A stretch of DNA of 64,000 nt, from assembly GCA_024699715.1 (NCBI GenBank), contig JANPRD010000008.1:1-64000 (forward strand), in the 5' to 3' direction. The translations under genes and the position numbers were made by a program. Origin of the DNA: Candidatus Methanophagales archaeon. GTDB lineage: Archaea > Halobacteriota > Syntropharchaeia > Alkanophagales > Methanospirareceae. Positions 25,754 through 35,195 of this stretch are shown here, piece after piece. Under the pieces are notes generated by a model that had not been told where the DNA came from, searched no databases, and saw only the letters and a program-made list of their open reading frames with translations. Each line of letters begins with the position of its first letter. The stretch's first letter is position 1.

Positions 25754-26485
25754 TTATTCCTTACTTCGCCTAAGTATCAAATATAGAACTGCTGCAATTA
25801 TAGCAGAGCTTGCAATTATTGCGATTATTATGAACCAATTTATTGTCAGGGATGGTGCTGGTGCTATTGGTGTTGTTGCTATTGGCGTTGGAGTAAGCTC
25901 CGAGGCAGGCGTAGGAGAAGGGAAGCGGGAGGGGGTAGGAGAGAGCGTAGGCAAGGTTTGAGGGATGCCCGCTGCTGTCGGTTGCGGTGTTTTCCCAGCA
26001 GATTTCACCTCGCCGCTGATTGCGAACAGCGAGAAGCTTGAAGTTTCAGCGGAGAAGTATGAAAAGGAAGAATCTTCGCCGATTTTAGATGTGGGAAGTG
26101 CAAGCCATCTTCCGATGCCCTCTCGCTCTTCATATTTGTAGAGTCTTATTGTTTCCTCTTCTATGCTATTTTCGCTCATCCATGATTTGCTCACCTTGAA
26201 CTCTATCGTCGCACTCACATTCACACCCGTCAAATTCGTAACTGTGATGTTAAAATAAGAAAGAACAATTCCCGGAGCAGCTGTAATTCCCTCTATTTCC
26301 GCCAATTTCTCCACCACTATGCTCACATTATACACCGTTTTATCCACAATTAATGTTATATTATACACATCTAATCCCTCAAAGGATGCGGTTTCTGGCT
26401 TCCCCGCTTCTATGCATGCGATAGTTACTACCTTCCTTTCTACCACTGATGGCGCCTCGGTCTGTCTTGGTGTAGTAAGAGGCAT
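25754..26485 (-). CDS. Membrane-anchored cohesin protein, C-terminal part
   Basis: This is the second half of the gene that begins at 27057. It carries a beta-sandwich domain (EGLDVYNITLIVDKTVYNVS through FSLFAISGE) of the kind found before anchors of archaeal surface proteins, a Pro/Thr-rich wall-spanning linker, and a C-terminal helix [20 protein letters not shown] followed by LRRSKE. Its beginning, GGGGYMPLT..., matches the intact paralog at 30331-33339. The paralog has five G bases where this gene has four (around 26499), so a one-base homopolymer deletion separates the halves. Confidence 0.75.
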   Translation of the reverse strand: MPLTTPRQTEAPSVVERKVVTIACIEAGKPETASFEGLDVYNITLIVDKTVYNVSIVVEKLAEIEGITAAPGIVLSYFNITVTNLTGVNVSATIEFKVSKSWMSENSIEEETIRLYKYEEREGIGRWLALPTSKIGEDSSFSYFSAETSSFSLFAISGEVKSAGKTPQPTAAGIPQTLPTLSPTPSRFPSPTPASELTPTPIATTPIAPAPSLTINWFIIIAIIASSAIIAAVLYLILRRSKE

Positions 26486-27057
26486 ATAACCACCGCCTCC
26501 CCTCCACCCCCTCCACCGCCACCTTCGCTTGTCCCTCCACCAGTAGAGCGTCTAACGAGGATTGAGCCGTTTTTCACAGTGAAATCAATTTCTGTGTAGT
26601 TGAAACAATCTGTTAAATCGCGGACTGAGAGGTTCAAGAAAGAAAAGCCCTCCTTTAAAGATTCAAATGCGATATTTGCGAAAATGACATCCCCGCTTTT
26701 CGACTCGTTTGCGCTCCAAGCGACTATTCTCACAATCCCTTCCGTGTTATCTGCATTCCAAGATTGAACTTCAAGCGCATTTCCTGTTCCAGATTTAACA
26801 TTCACGACACGGACAATAGAGGGGTTATATATCACATTTATCGTTCCAGAGCCGAGATTCTCAACATTATGAACAATAATGGGTATAGTTATCGTGCTGT
26901 TTGGAGTAACTTCCACATTCTCCATTCTCACTTCTGGAATTGCTGATGCTGGAAGGGGGTAGAACAGGAGAAGATAGAGCATGGTAAATAAAATGAAAAA
27001 TAGGAGGAGGACCGCAGTTCTTTGAGTGAGCCGAAAAGGCTGTGGAGAGCGTGTCAT
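26440..27057 (-). CDS. Surface cohesin-domain protein, N-terminal part
   Basis: It starts with an N-terminal membrane or signal helix (VLLLFFILFTMLYLLLFYPL), followed by one cohesin-like module: EVTPNSTITIPIIVHNVENL, then GTINVIYNPSIVRVVNVKS and DVIFANIAFESLKE, the usual cohesin strand pattern ending in a FTVKNGSI strand. A Gly-rich linker follows, after which the frame goes wrong (see 25754-26485). The cohesin is almost identical at the DNA level to the one in the next gene upstream (27722-27835). It starts 7 bases after that gene stops, so they form one transcription unit. Confidence 0.78.
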   Translation of the reverse strand: MTRSPQPFRLTQRTAVLLLFFILFTMLYLLLFYPLPASAIPEVRMENVEVTPNSTITIPIIVHNVENLGSGTINVIYNPSIVRVVNVKSGTGNALEVQSWNADNTEGIVRIVAWSANESKSGDVIFANIAFESLKEGFSFLNLSVRDLTDCFNYTEIDFTVKNGSILVRRSTGGGTSEGGGGGGGGEAVVICLLLHQDRPRRHQW

Positions 27058-27063
27058 GCTTCC

Positions 27064-28920
27064 TCACGGCATCATTTCCTCTTTCCCTGCGAGGTATTTA
27101 GCGATGTAGAGGGCATCTCCGGATGTGATTCTGCCATCACCTTCAGCAGGAACAATGTCCGCAACGAGCATATCTATCGTTTCTTCCTTTCCTACGAGGA
27201 ATTTAGCGATGTATAATGCGTCTCCTGATGTTATTTGACCGTCACGAACGACATCTCCACGCAGAAGAACGGTGAGATTGATGATTGTAGTGTTGCAGTT
27301 TCCGAAGATGTCGCAGGCGGTAACGGTGAGTGCATGCGTGATGTTCGCTCCTGCGCTTGCATTCGTCGTAATTGTCCAGATGTTCGTGCCATTTATGCGA
27401 TGCATCGTTGCGTTGCTTGCTCCTCCTATGGATGAGAGATTGATTGTGACATTTGCGATTCCGCTCGCATCCGTCACAGTGACATTCAGCCTCGTTATAT
27501 TTGTTCCGGGAGGTCTCGGTCGTCCCGTGTCGCTCAGAATAATTGCAGGAGAGGCGGATGCGTTCGTGAGGACAGGCGGCTCAATATCTTTTATGAAGAA
27601 TGTGCCGTTCCGCACCGTGCATTGGATTTTCGTGTAGTTATAATATTCAGTGAGGTCATAGACGGAGATGTTCAAGTAGCTGAATTCCAAGGCATGACCC
27701 ACCGCTTTTAAAGTGACATTTGCGAATATTACATCTCCGCTCTTTGACTCATTTGCGCTCCAAGCGACTATTCTCACAATCCCTTCCGTGTTATCTGCAT
27801 TCCAAGATTGAACTTCAAGCGCATTCCCTTCCCCCGTTTCCACTTTTATAACATGAACAACAGATGAATTATATGTCACATTTATCGTTCCAGAGCCGAG
27901 ATTCTCAACATTACGAACAATAATTGGCACAGTTACGCTTTCATTTGGAGCGGCATAGACATCTTCTATGATTACAACCGTTGAAGGTGGCTTTTCTGTC
28001 GTGAAATTCCAGCTGAAATTTGATGTCATGTTGTTCCCCGCAACATCTTGCACGCCTGTCGTTATCGTTACGGTGTAAGTCTCGTTATATTCAAGGCATA
28101 ATGGGTCAAAAATCACCTTGAAATGCTCGGAATCATAGAATATGTTGCCTTTTACTCTATGTTTAGAGCTGTTTTCCACAATTATCGTCTCATTATTAAG
28201 AGTAGAGGGATTGATTTCTTCGCTGAATGTTGCAGTTATGTTCGCAGTAATTGGAACATTCGCACCTTTCGGCTCGTAATTGACGATTTCTGGTGGTGTA
28301 GTATCGGGAGCAGTCCGAGCAGTGTGATTAACCCATGTTTCGTTTATGTTGCCCCAAATATCAACAGTTCTTGTCGCTATTGTATGCTCCGTGTTGGGTT
28401 CAAGCGATGTTGCGTTGTAATACTGAACGCCTTTCGTGACATTTCCCGCAAATTTCCCATCTATATATACAATAACATGAGAGAAATCGGCATCCGGAGG
28501 GTCAATCCATGTCCAATTAATAAAGTTCTGCTCGTAAGTTATGTTATGCAAGTCAGAAACGCTCGCAGGTGGAGTTATGTCTTTAACCGACCATAACCAT
28601 GTGTGCATATCGCTACCATTTTCGTTGAAAACATAAGCAGTAACCTCCCAATAACCCGCAACAGCACTTTCATTCGTGTATTCTGAGAAATTTACTCCCG
28701 ATTGATTGAACACTTCCGTCCCATTTATCCGCCAAATTACATTTACCGTTTGATTTATTGATATGTTAAAAGTTCTTTTTGCACCCTCTATGTCTTCAAT
28801 AACTGTCTCTTCAGGATACCAAGATGTGATATTTGGTGCGGGGGTAGAGCGGTAATTCCAGCATGACCTCCCTTGTTCGCTTGTTGTCCTCTGGATGCGC
28901 ATCATCAGGTATGCTCGCAT
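27064..28920 (-). CDS. Cohesin- and dockerin-bearing surface protein, C-terminal part
   Basis: Main part of a roughly 890-residue secreted protein that begins at 29735. Domains in order: an Ig-like domain, a fibronectin-III-like domain (PPASVSDLHNITY...), a Big_5/SbsA Ig-like domain (TTPPEIVNYEPKGANVPITA...), a cohesin (VYAAPNESVTVPIIVRNVEN...), another Ig-like domain, and a C-terminal type I dockerin with two Ca-binding repeats (GDVVRDGQITSGDALYIAKF and EGDGRITSGDALYIAKYL). The codons at 28860-28920 are out of frame: the true reading there gives DTSGLAPGNYTITVNASIPD and continues in yet another frame, so two breaks lie near 28850 and 28995. Carrying both cohesin and dockerin, it could chain or polymerise. 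Confidence 0.82.
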   Translation of the reverse strand: MRAYLMMRIQRTTSEQGRSCWNYRSTPAPNITSWYPEETVIEDIEGAKRTFNISINQTVNVIWRINGTEVFNQSGVNFSEYTNESAVAGYWEVTAYVFNENGSDMHTWLWSVKDITPPASVSDLHNITYEQNFINWTWIDPPDADFSHVIVYIDGKFAGNVTKGVQYYNATSLEPNTEHTIATRTVDIWGNINETWVNHTARTAPDTTPPEIVNYEPKGANVPITANITATFSEEINPSTLNNETIIVENSSKHRVKGNIFYDSEHFKVIFDPLCLEYNETYTVTITTGVQDVAGNNMTSNFSWNFTTEKPPSTVVIIEDVYAAPNESVTVPIIVRNVENLGSGTINVTYNSSVVHVIKVETGEGNALEVQSWNADNTEGIVRIVAWSANESKSGDVIFANVTLKAVGHALEFSYLNISVYDLTEYYNYTKIQCTVRNGTFFIKDIEPPVLTNASASPAIILSDTGRPRPPGTNITRLNVTVTDASGIANVTINLSSIGGASNATMHRINGTNIWTITTNASAGANITHALTVTACDIFGNCNTTIINLTVLLRGDVVRDGQITSGDALYIAKFLVGKEETIDMLVADIVPAEGDGRITSGDALYIAKYLAGKEEMMP

Positions 28921-29735
28921 TCACCGTTATTGTGTAATTTCCAGGTGCGAGACCCGAAGTATCCCATGATGACATCACCTCTGTGGTAGTTATTTATGTC
29001 TTTTTCGTATGCATCCAGCACCTTTCTCCATGTTCCATTGCTTATTTCAACTGTTATATTCGCCCGCTCTGGCTTAACAGTCCCATTATTCACAACTTTG
29101 AACTTGATGTGATATGTTTCTCCAATAGTTAGATTCCAATCTAACGGTATTTCCTCCACTGTTGCATTATCAATTCTTATTCCGGTGCCGTATGTTCCTG
29201 TATATTCGGTATCGATATAAACATCATGAATTGGCTTGAGCGATATATTGAAGAAAATTCCACCTTTATTCGCATCTTCCCATGTTATTTTGTGAGTTGT
29301 AGTGTTCAATTGACTTCCATCTGGGCTTTCAACATTGAACTGCAGTGTCTCACTCACATTTGCATCCCTGCCATGAACGAGCATAAGTAGGTAGTAGTTA
29401 CTGTCATTGTGCGTCTCTGCCACCCATTTCCCTCCCGTGTTCAGGTTTGTTATGCTTACAGTTGGATTGTTACATTCAGTTCCATTCTCGTAAAACACAA
29501 AGCCATGTATAATAAGTGGTGTTGGTGGCTCTTCGGTTCCTGTCTGGTAATAATTCGGCAGATTTTTAGATTTATACATAATATTTATATATGTCTGGTA
29601 ACTATCTACAATTGTAATTCCGTAGGTGTCAACATCTCCGCAAGGGCTGACAGGCGCAACAGGAACACCAAATACAATAAGCGCAAACACAAACGCAAGC
29701 GTTCCAATCAGCACCCCAGCTCCTCTCCCCCTCAT
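28905..29735 (-). CDS. Cohesin/dockerin surface protein, N-terminal part
   Basis: The 5' part of the gene continuing at 28920. It begins with a signal peptide (GAGVLIGTLAFVFALIVFGV), then a carboxypeptidase-regulatory-like domain (IIHGFVFYENGTECNNPTVS...) and a CARDB-like domain (YHIKFKVVNNGTVKPERANI...). The same two-domain order occurs in the protein at 30331-33339, whose reading ([16 protein letters not shown]) shows how this frame should continue past 28995. Transcription probably starts at the shared promoter near 30180-30236, giving a leader of about 440 bases. Confidence 0.75.
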   Translation of the reverse strand: MRGRGAGVLIGTLAFVFALIVFGVPVAPVSPCGDVDTYGITIVDSYQTYINIMYKSKNLPNYYQTGTEEPPTPLIIHGFVFYENGTECNNPTVSITNLNTGGKWVAETHNDSNYYLLMLVHGRDANVSETLQFNVESPDGSQLNTTTHKITWEDANKGGIFFNISLKPIHDVYIDTEYTGTYGTGIRIDNATVEEIPLDWNLTIGETYHIKFKVVNNGTVKPERANITVEISNGTWRKVLDAYEKDINNYHRGDVIMGYFGSRTWKLHNNGECEHT

Positions 29736-29757
29736 TTCCCTCTTTAATCACCTCCCT

Positions 29758-30138
29758 TTATTTAGGTGTTCGCCCCTCTTCGTCTCGTAATCGCAACGAT
29801 ACACATCCATGTTCTCGCACCACGCCCTGCCAGGGTGCATTTCTGTTAGAACCGACGAAAATTTCGCAGAGAGAAGGACTGAGAAGAAAGTGACGCAAGT
29901 CGCTCATAATCATTCTCACACGCTGCTCATTCATTTTCTCACGAGAACGCTCAGCACGACCGTTTCCGCTTTTAGCGGGAATATCCTCTGATTCATTTTT
30001 TGCGTAATGCGTATTGCACTCGCATTTCACGCAATCATCGGCGCCAATCCGCATCATTTCTATTACATTGAGAGACTTTCGCCCATCATGCTCCGCCATA
30101 CCCTCTGCGGTAGCACATTCATAGCATTCAGCCGTCAT
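29758..30138 (-). CDS. Small Cys-containing ORF in the leader of the cohesin/dockerin gene
   Basis: A 126-aa open frame with ATG 30138, about 40 bases after a TATA-like box. It contains CYEC and CVKCEC and is otherwise charged. I recognise no family. Its 3' third overlaps a leader motif shared with two other dockerin transcription units (29769-29841), so it could be a real upstream ORF, a leader peptide, or chance. Confidence 0.35.
   Translation of the reverse strand: MTAECYECATAEGMAEHDGRKSLNVIEMMRIGADDCVKCECNTHYAKNESEDIPAKSGNGRAERSREKMNEQRVRMIMSDLRHFLLSPSLCEIFVGSNRNAPWQGVVREHGCVSLRLRDEEGRTPK
29769..29841 (-). promoter_or_regulatory. Putative structured leader element, copy 1
   Basis: On the coding strand the block TGCACCC...GGTGCGAGA is followed after about 35 bases by CGAAGAGGGGCG. 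The same two blocks in the same order occur before the other two dockerin-encoding units (39711-39775, 43511-43567). Similarity was judged by eye and this copy is the weakest. Confidence 0.35.
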
Positions 30139-30177
30139 TTTTACCCCATCCCGCTTTGCTCACATCAGTTTCTATCA

Positions 30178-30236
30178 AAATATAAATAAGTATATGGAAT
30201 AAAAGCATGTGTAAAAAACATATAATTTACACACTG
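30178..30236 (-). promoter_or_regulatory. Shared AT-rich promoter element, copy 1
   Basis: Plus-strand reading ATAAATAAGTATATGGAAT then AAAAGCATGTGTAAAAAACATAT. The reverse strand gives a TATA box (TTATTTATA) preceded by ATTCC and by CATG/ACACATG repeats. Near-identical elements lie at 39850-39918 and 43610-43670, always upstream of a dockerin-encoding gene on the minus strand. Confidence 0.6.
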
Positions 30237-30304
30237 TGGGTGTCTTGCGGTGAAAATCGCTCTCCTGTGAGCAAGGAGGAAGGTGTGATTACTGAACGAG
30301 CTGA

Positions 30305-30331
30305 AGAAAAATTAACTTTTAATTTTTTCCT
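30305..30331 (-). terminator. Terminator-like inverted repeat after the two-cohesin gene
   Basis: AAAAATTAACTTTTAATTTTT is an A/T-rich hairpin directly at the stop of the 30331-33339 gene. Together with the preceding GAGCTGAA and the last 45 codons it is duplicated at 25724-25890. Confidence 0.4.
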
Positions 30332-33300
30332 TATTCCTTACTTCGCCTAAGTATCAAATATAGAACTGCTACAATTATAGCAGAACAGGCGATTATTGCG
30401 ATTATTATGAACAATTTTATCGTCGGAAATTGTGCTAGTGGTGTTGAAGAGGACTCAGAGGCAGGCGTAGGAGAGGCGAAGTATGTGGGCGTAGGGGTGA
30501 GAGCAGACAAGGTTTGAGGGATGCCCGCTGCTCTCGGTTGCGGTGTTTTCTCAACAGCTTCCACATTCCTCCCCACCGATGGCGTCTCGGTCTGTCTTGG
30601 TGCGGTAAGAGGCATATAACCGCCGCCCACTCTGCCTCCCCCTCCACCACCAGAACCCCCGCCTTCCTCCGAACTAGGAGGGAGAGTATTAGTTGGAGTT
30701 GGAGATGGAGGAGGTGATGGACGGGTTATGATTTCTAAACTCCCATTCCTCGCCTCATAAAGCAAACCTGACCCTTCGGGTGTCTCTATTTTGAGAACTG
30801 AAATATTCAGAGGACTTACACTTCCTGCGCTCCCTTTTGCCCTCAGTAATATATTCGCAACATCAACCGTTTCGCTCATCCTCCCCTTTGATGTCCCATT
30901 TATGAATACAGATGCGTTTTTTATCTCATATTTAATTGAGAAATTGACACCTGTTACATTTAAAACCTCCACAATTGATTGTTCATAAGTCAATAAAATT
31001 TCAATTCTTCTCACTTTATTATATACATTTTCTATCTTTATGTGCGTATGTGCCGTCTCATTCTCGCAAACAGAAACATTTTCAACTTTTATTTGCACAG
31101 GCTCCACGCTGAAATACCAAGTTTTGTTTGAGGAATGATTCACATTATCTTTTGCAGTTACATTTACTTCATGAATGCCTTCAAGACCTTCAGGAAAATT
31201 ATTCACCTGATAGAAAATTCTTAACCCTTTTTCTATGCTCTCACTCTTATGCCATCTAGGGAAACCATCCACATACATCCGTATACTCTCATTTCTAACG
31301 CCACTTTCCTCATCAATTATATCAACAGAAATTAATGGATTCGGGTTATTTGTTGCGTATGGCGACTCATTACGGATGTCAATAGTGAATTTGTGGATAC
31401 GAGGAGGTTCAAGGTCAACAATAAATTTCCACGCATGCTCCATCTTATTCCCTGAGAAGTCCTCCGCAGATAAATTCACAAATACGACATCACCATTCTC
31501 AAATTTATACTCAAGAGGGCATCTCACCCTGTATCCTTTGTATATATTTCCATTCACAATTCTGCTTATTGGAAACGCCTCAAAACGAACAGAAATATTC
31601 TGCACATACATCTTTATGCTGCTACTATTCACATCATAATTATCCACAATATCCGCAGAGATTTCAGGTTTAGGGTCACTTGTCGCAAATTCAGGAGAGA
31701 AATTTATGCAGATAGGAGGTGAAGTGTCATTTAGAAAAGGCGTGGGACTCGGAGAAGGAGAAGGGCTTGGGGAAGGACTTGGTGAAGGGCTTGGAGAAGG
31801 TGTTGGAGAAGGAGAAGGGCTTGGGGAAGGACTTGGTGAAGGGCTTGGAGAAGGTGTTGGAGAAGGAGAGGGGCTTGGGGAAGGACTTGGTGAAGGGCTT
31901 GGAGAAGGTGTTGGAGAAGGAGAGGGGCTTGGGGAAGGACTTGGTGAAGGGCTTGGAGAAGGTGTTGGAGAAGGAGAGGGGCTTGGGGAAGGACTTGGTG
32001 AAGGGCTTGGAGAAGGTGTTGGAGAAGGAGAGGGGCTTGGGGAAGGACTTGGTGAAGGGCTTGGAGAAGGTGTTGGAGAAGGAGAGACGCCAAGGGGAAT
32101 TTCTCTAATCCTTTCATTATTCTCCGGGTTAAAATCGGGGTTATTATCTTCACGGATGCTTGATTTCACTGAAATATTGTAGTAACCAGGGGAAAGACCT
32201 GAGGTATCCCAGCAATTACTTGCGCGATGGGGGGGGTGAGGAACTTCAATGGAATCTCCCGGTTCCATGAACCATTCATGAATAGGTGGAATAAGTGAGC
32301 TCCAAGATTCATTTGAAACCCTTACCGTCACATTTACCATTTCATCTTGCTCACCATAGTTAACAACTTTGTAAATGATGTAATATTTCTCGCCTATTTG
32401 CATTTCTTCAGGAGATACTTCCTCATTTCGCTCATTCACTATTTTTATACCATTTCCCTCAGGATAGAAGTCAGTGGGAATGCCTACATCTCTTATTATT
32501 CTTCTTTTGAGTGTGAGGTTAAGGTTTAAAAACCCTTTTTCTATTTCTTCGCGAGTTAAAGTGTGTATAGATGAGTTAATATATAACCTGTCACGACTCA
32601 TGGCGTCAAATTGTAATACATCCCCTTCAATTACATCAAACGGATAAGTGAGAAGACAATAATAATAGCTACTATTTTCATTCGTATATGCGTTCCATTC
32701 CTCAAAAGTCTTTAAATTCTTTATATTAACTGAGGGATTGAGGCATTTACTGCCATTGTCGTAAAATACATTGCCTGAAATTAAAAGAGGTGAGGGGACA
32801 GATAAGATTACATCCACACTACCATTGTTAGCAAGATGGTGAATAGGCTTTGCGAAAGGGTCGCTTAGCAATACATACGACAGATTTATATGACTTCTAC
32901 CCCGCTTAACCGCCTCAAATTTTATTTTCGCAACTATACCGGGGGAAATCACTCCATAATCCACTCCCTTTCTTGTCTCAGCATATACAATTTTACCCAT
33001 AGTGTTATTAATTTCATTCACTACTTCCCATGTAGGAATACCATCTTGACCGAGAAAATCCCCTTTCGTTTGCGAAACCGCTCTTAATATACAATTGTTA
33101 AAATATAACTCATATTGAACGCCATATATCTCCTCACCTTTTGGGTCTATTGTTATGTTAATTGTGAAATTATCCCCTTCTTCAACTCTGTAATAAGAGG
33201 GTTCGACACTTATTACCGGTGATGCGGATATTTCAACAATTTCCGGTTCAACATGCGCAGTGATTAAGGAAAAGAATGAAAGAGCGCCCACAAGCGCCGC

Positions 33301-33339
33301 TAAAATACTAATAAGTATGATTCTTTTCCCACCTTTCAT
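30331..33339 (-). CDS. Membrane-anchored surface protein with two cohesins and a long Pro/Ser/Thr stalk
   Basis: A 1002-aa scaffoldin-like protein, intact in frame. In order: signal peptide ([20 protein letters not shown]), cohesin 1 ([40 protein letters not shown], with IVYAETRKG), a carboxypeptidase-regulatory-like domain ([19 protein letters not shown]), a CARDB-like domain, a PSPTPSP stalk of about 115 residues, two Ig-like domains (residues about 530-740), cohesin 2 ([20 protein letters not shown]), a Gly-rich then Pro/Thr-rich linker, and a C-terminal helix [20 protein letters not shown] with LRRSKE. ATG overlaps the preceding stop, so it is the third gene of the 35698-30331 operon. It is the best candidate for the primary anchoring scaffold. 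Confidence 0.88.
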   Translation of the reverse strand: MKGGKRIILISILAALVGALSFFSLITAHVEPEIVEISASPVISVEPSYYRVEEGDNFTINITIDPKGEEIYGVQYELYFNNCILRAVSQTKGDFLGQDGIPTWEVVNEINNTMGKIVYAETRKGVDYGVISPGIVAKIKFEAVKRGRSHINLSYVLLSDPFAKPIHHLANNGSVDVILSVPSPLLISGNVFYDNGSKCLNPSVNIKNLKTFEEWNAYTNENSSYYYCLLTYPFDVIEGDVLQFDAMSRDRLYINSSIHTLTREEIEKGFLNLNLTLKRRIIRDVGIPTDFYPEGNGIKIVNERNEEVSPEEMQIGEKYYIIYKVVNYGEQDEMVNVTVRVSNESWSSLIPPIHEWFMEPGDSIEVPHPPHRASNCWDTSGLSPGYYNISVKSSIREDNNPDFNPENNERIREIPLGVSPSPTPSPSPSPSPSPSPSPSPTPSPSPSPSPSPSPSPSPTPSPSPSPSPSPSPSPSPTPSPSPSPSPSPSPSPSPTPSPSPSPSPSPSPSPSPTPSPSPSPSPSPSPSPSPSPTPFLNDTSPPICINFSPEFATSDPKPEISADIVDNYDVNSSSIKMYVQNISVRFEAFPISRIVNGNIYKGYRVRCPLEYKFENGDVVFVNLSAEDFSGNKMEHAWKFIVDLEPPRIHKFTIDIRNESPYATNNPNPLISVDIIDEESGVRNESIRMYVDGFPRWHKSESIEKGLRIFYQVNNFPEGLEGIHEVNVTAKDNVNHSSNKTWYFSVEPVQIKVENVSVCENETAHTHIKIENVYNKVRRIEILLTYEQSIVEVLNVTGVNFSIKYEIKNASVFINGTSKGRMSETVDVANILLRAKGSAGSVSPLNISVLKIETPEGSGLLYEARNGSLEIITRPSPPPSPTPTNTLPPSSEEGGGSGGGGGGRVGGGYMPLTAPRQTETPSVGRNVEAVEKTPQPRAAGIPQTLSALTPTPTYFASPTPASESSSTPLAQFPTIKLFIIIAIIACSAIIVAVLYLILRRSKE
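31741..32092. repeat. 54-bp tandem repeat encoding the PSP stalk
   Basis: About six near-perfect copies of a 54-base unit (plus-strand start CTTGGGGAAGGACTTGGTGA) encode an 18-residue Ser/Pro unit with one Thr. Copies differ mainly at one A/G position (GAGAAGGGG versus GAGAGGGG). Such arrays expand and contract, so stalk length probably varies. Confidence 0.9.
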
Positions 33340-34574
33340 GCGTCTCGCACCTTAATATTCTCTGTTCTATTGCTTGTAGCGGTGGGGCTTATACGATAGT
33401 ATAACCTGATGGCAGGAATCCAGTCCGTATATCTTCTACCATTCACATCAATAAATTCGCTACATGTGATGACTCCATCATCCGTTTCTAAGATATTAGT
33501 GTGGTGTATTTGCGGATAAGAGCCTGTTATTATCGTGTAATTGTATGTGTGATTTGCAAGAAGGATAAAAGTATGAGGGAAAGTAATGTTATAGTAGTCG
33601 TCAATATAACCATTCCAGCGAGCTTCTGCTATTATTTCTGTGCCGTTGTAAATTATAACATGTTCAGTATGACCACCTGTCCCTTCGCAAGGATAGGTGT
33701 AAATGCAATTGACAATAATATCATGTTTAGGCGTAATTGTGCCGTTGTGTATGCCTGCGATGCTTGGATATTCACCTCTTCCAGTGTCAAACATCGCACC
33801 AAGCACAATGTCCTTCTCAAAACCCCCTCTTCTCATGTCATCTTCCGTTACAGTGTAATTAAACTCAACAACTGTGGTGGCATTTATGCGGAAATGCAAA
33901 ATGTCCCCAGCACAAACATGTGTGGAGTCCGTTAAAACTTGGTAGTAGCTTTCACTTGTTTTCGCAATTAGCCCCTCAGAAGTATTCAGATTTGTGATTG
34001 TGATCTCAGGACGTAAAACGGGCTTTCCACTGCTATGTATCACTGAGCCAGAGATTAAAAAGGGAATAATAGGCTCTACTATGACATTTCCACTGCTTAC
34101 ATTAGTCTTTGTCACATTTGTGTCACTTAAGATTACATTGCTTAATTTCAGCCCACTCCTGCCACATTTAATAGCTTTGAAAGTGATAGAAGCTAATGTG
34201 CCTGGGGTTGTGACGCCATTTTTCACTCCTATTCTCGTCTCTCCATATTCAACCTTACCGATAGTATTGTTGATTTCATTTCTTACAGGACATGTATTCA
34301 CACCATCTTGTGATAGGAAATTCCCCTGAGATTGCGATATTGCATTTAATATGTCTGGGTTGAAGTATAAATCGTATTGAGCAGCGTATATCTCATATCC
34401 AGCGGGATTCACTGTTATGTTTATTGTGAATGTTTCATTCTGAAATACTTTCAGATGTGAGGGTTCAACGCTTACTGTTGGCATTGATGGCGCAGTTGCT
34501 GGCATTATCGCTATTACCACTATGCAGACGCAGATTAAAACGGCCTCCTTCCCTCTCTTCCTGAAATTTCCCAT
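33336..34574 (-). CDS. Secreted single-cohesin surface protein
   Basis: 412 aa, intact. Signal peptide ([20 protein letters not shown]), then a clear cohesin: [59 protein letters not shown] and [11 protein letters not shown] carboxypeptidase-regulatory-like domain follows, then a beta-rich C-terminal domain ([20 protein letters not shown]..., [20 protein letters not shown]) known from other archaeal surface proteins but of unknown role. No anchor or dockerin. It starts 4 bases after the cohesin-rhodanese gene ends and its stop overlaps the next start (GCATGA), so it is the middle gene of a three-gene operon. Confidence 0.85.
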   Translation of the reverse strand: MGNFRKRGKEAVLICVCIVVIAIMPATAPSMPTVSVEPSHLKVFQNETFTINITVNPAGYEIYAAQYDLYFNPDILNAISQSQGNFLSQDGVNTCPVRNEINNTIGKVEYGETRIGVKNGVTTPGTLASITFKAIKCGRSGLKLSNVILSDTNVTKTNVSSGNVIVEPIIPFLISGSVIHSSGKPVLRPEITITNLNTSEGLIAKTSESYYQVLTDSTHVCAGDILHFRINATTVVEFNYTVTEDDMRRGGFEKDIVLGAMFDTGRGEYPSIAGIHNGTITPKHDIIVNCIYTYPCEGTGGHTEHVIIYNGTEIIAEARWNGYIDDYYNITFPHTFILLANHTYNYTIITGSYPQIHHTNILETDDGVITCSEFIDVNGRRYTDWIPAIRLYYRISPTATSNRTENIKVRDA

Positions 34575-34577
34575 TTT

Positions 34578-35195
34578 TCACATCCTCCGTTTTCTCCTCA
34601 TGTAGAAGAGTGCCAGAGAGACTACTGCAATTGCGACTTCAAAGCCCGGTATTCGCTTCCATCCTTGTTGCGGAGTGTGTGGTGAAGGCGTCGTAGTAGC
34701 GGGTATGGGAGAGGCGGTAGCAGCGGAAGGCGTAGGGGACAACAAGGGCGACGAAGGTGTTGTCGTCGGTGTTGGCGTGGGTGAAAGTGTAGGCGAAAGC
34801 GGAGAAGGAGAGGGAGTAGGAGGTTTGTATAGCAGTTCTGGGTATTTAAGTCTCCAAGCATCTAAGCCTCCGAGCATGTTGTAAGCGTGGAAGCCATTCT
34901 CCGCCAATATCTCGCATGCATCCCTGCTTATTTTACCACTCTGCGAATAAACAATGATTTTCTTTGTCGCATCCAACTCTCCAATCCTCCCCTCTAACTC
35001 CGAAAGAGGAATATTTACGGCATCAAGTATATGCTCTGCATTGTATTCTTCCTCCGTTCTGACATCCAAGAATGTAATTTGTGCCGGATTTTCCTCATAC
35101 ATTTCGTATGCATCTTCAACAGTGATGTCCGTGTAAGTGGGAGTAGGTGAAGGTGCAGGAGAGGGGAGCTGTGGTTGCGGGTGTGGCAGGCGCAC
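34578..35195 (-). CDS. Cohesin-rhodanese-PGF-CTERM fusion, C-terminal part
   Basis: Second half of the gene starting at 35698. It contains a rhodanese domain (TVEDAYEMYEENPAQITFLD, DVRTEEEYNAEHI, LGGLDAWRLKYPEL), a long Pro/Thr/Ser linker, and a PGF-CTERM sorting tail (RIPGFEVAIAVVSLALFYMR plus RKRRM). At the catalytic loop the usual Cys of CRSGxRS is replaced by Ser (YSQSGKISRDAC), so sulfurtransferase activity is unlikely by the normal route. The first few residues are out of frame; an extra C in CCCC at about 35170 separates it from the cohesin part. Confidence 0.82.
   Translation of the reverse strand: MRLPHPQPQLPSPAPSPTPTYTDITVEDAYEMYEENPAQITFLDVRTEEEYNAEHILDAVNIPLSELEGRIGELDATKKIIVYSQSGKISRDACEILAENGFHAYNMLGGLDAWRLKYPELLYKPPTPSPSPLSPTLSPTPTPTTTPSSPLLSPTPSAATASPIPATTTPSPHTPQQGWKRIPGFEVAIAVVSLALFYMRRKRRM

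Noticed and set aside
31741-32092. CRISPR-like array
   Set aside because: Units are contiguous and coding, with no unique spacers. No other regularly spaced repeats were found in the window.
31706-32182. Long plus-strand ORF made of GEGLGEG repeats
   Set aside because: It is the antisense reading of the PSP stalk repeat in the intact cohesin gene at 30331-33339.
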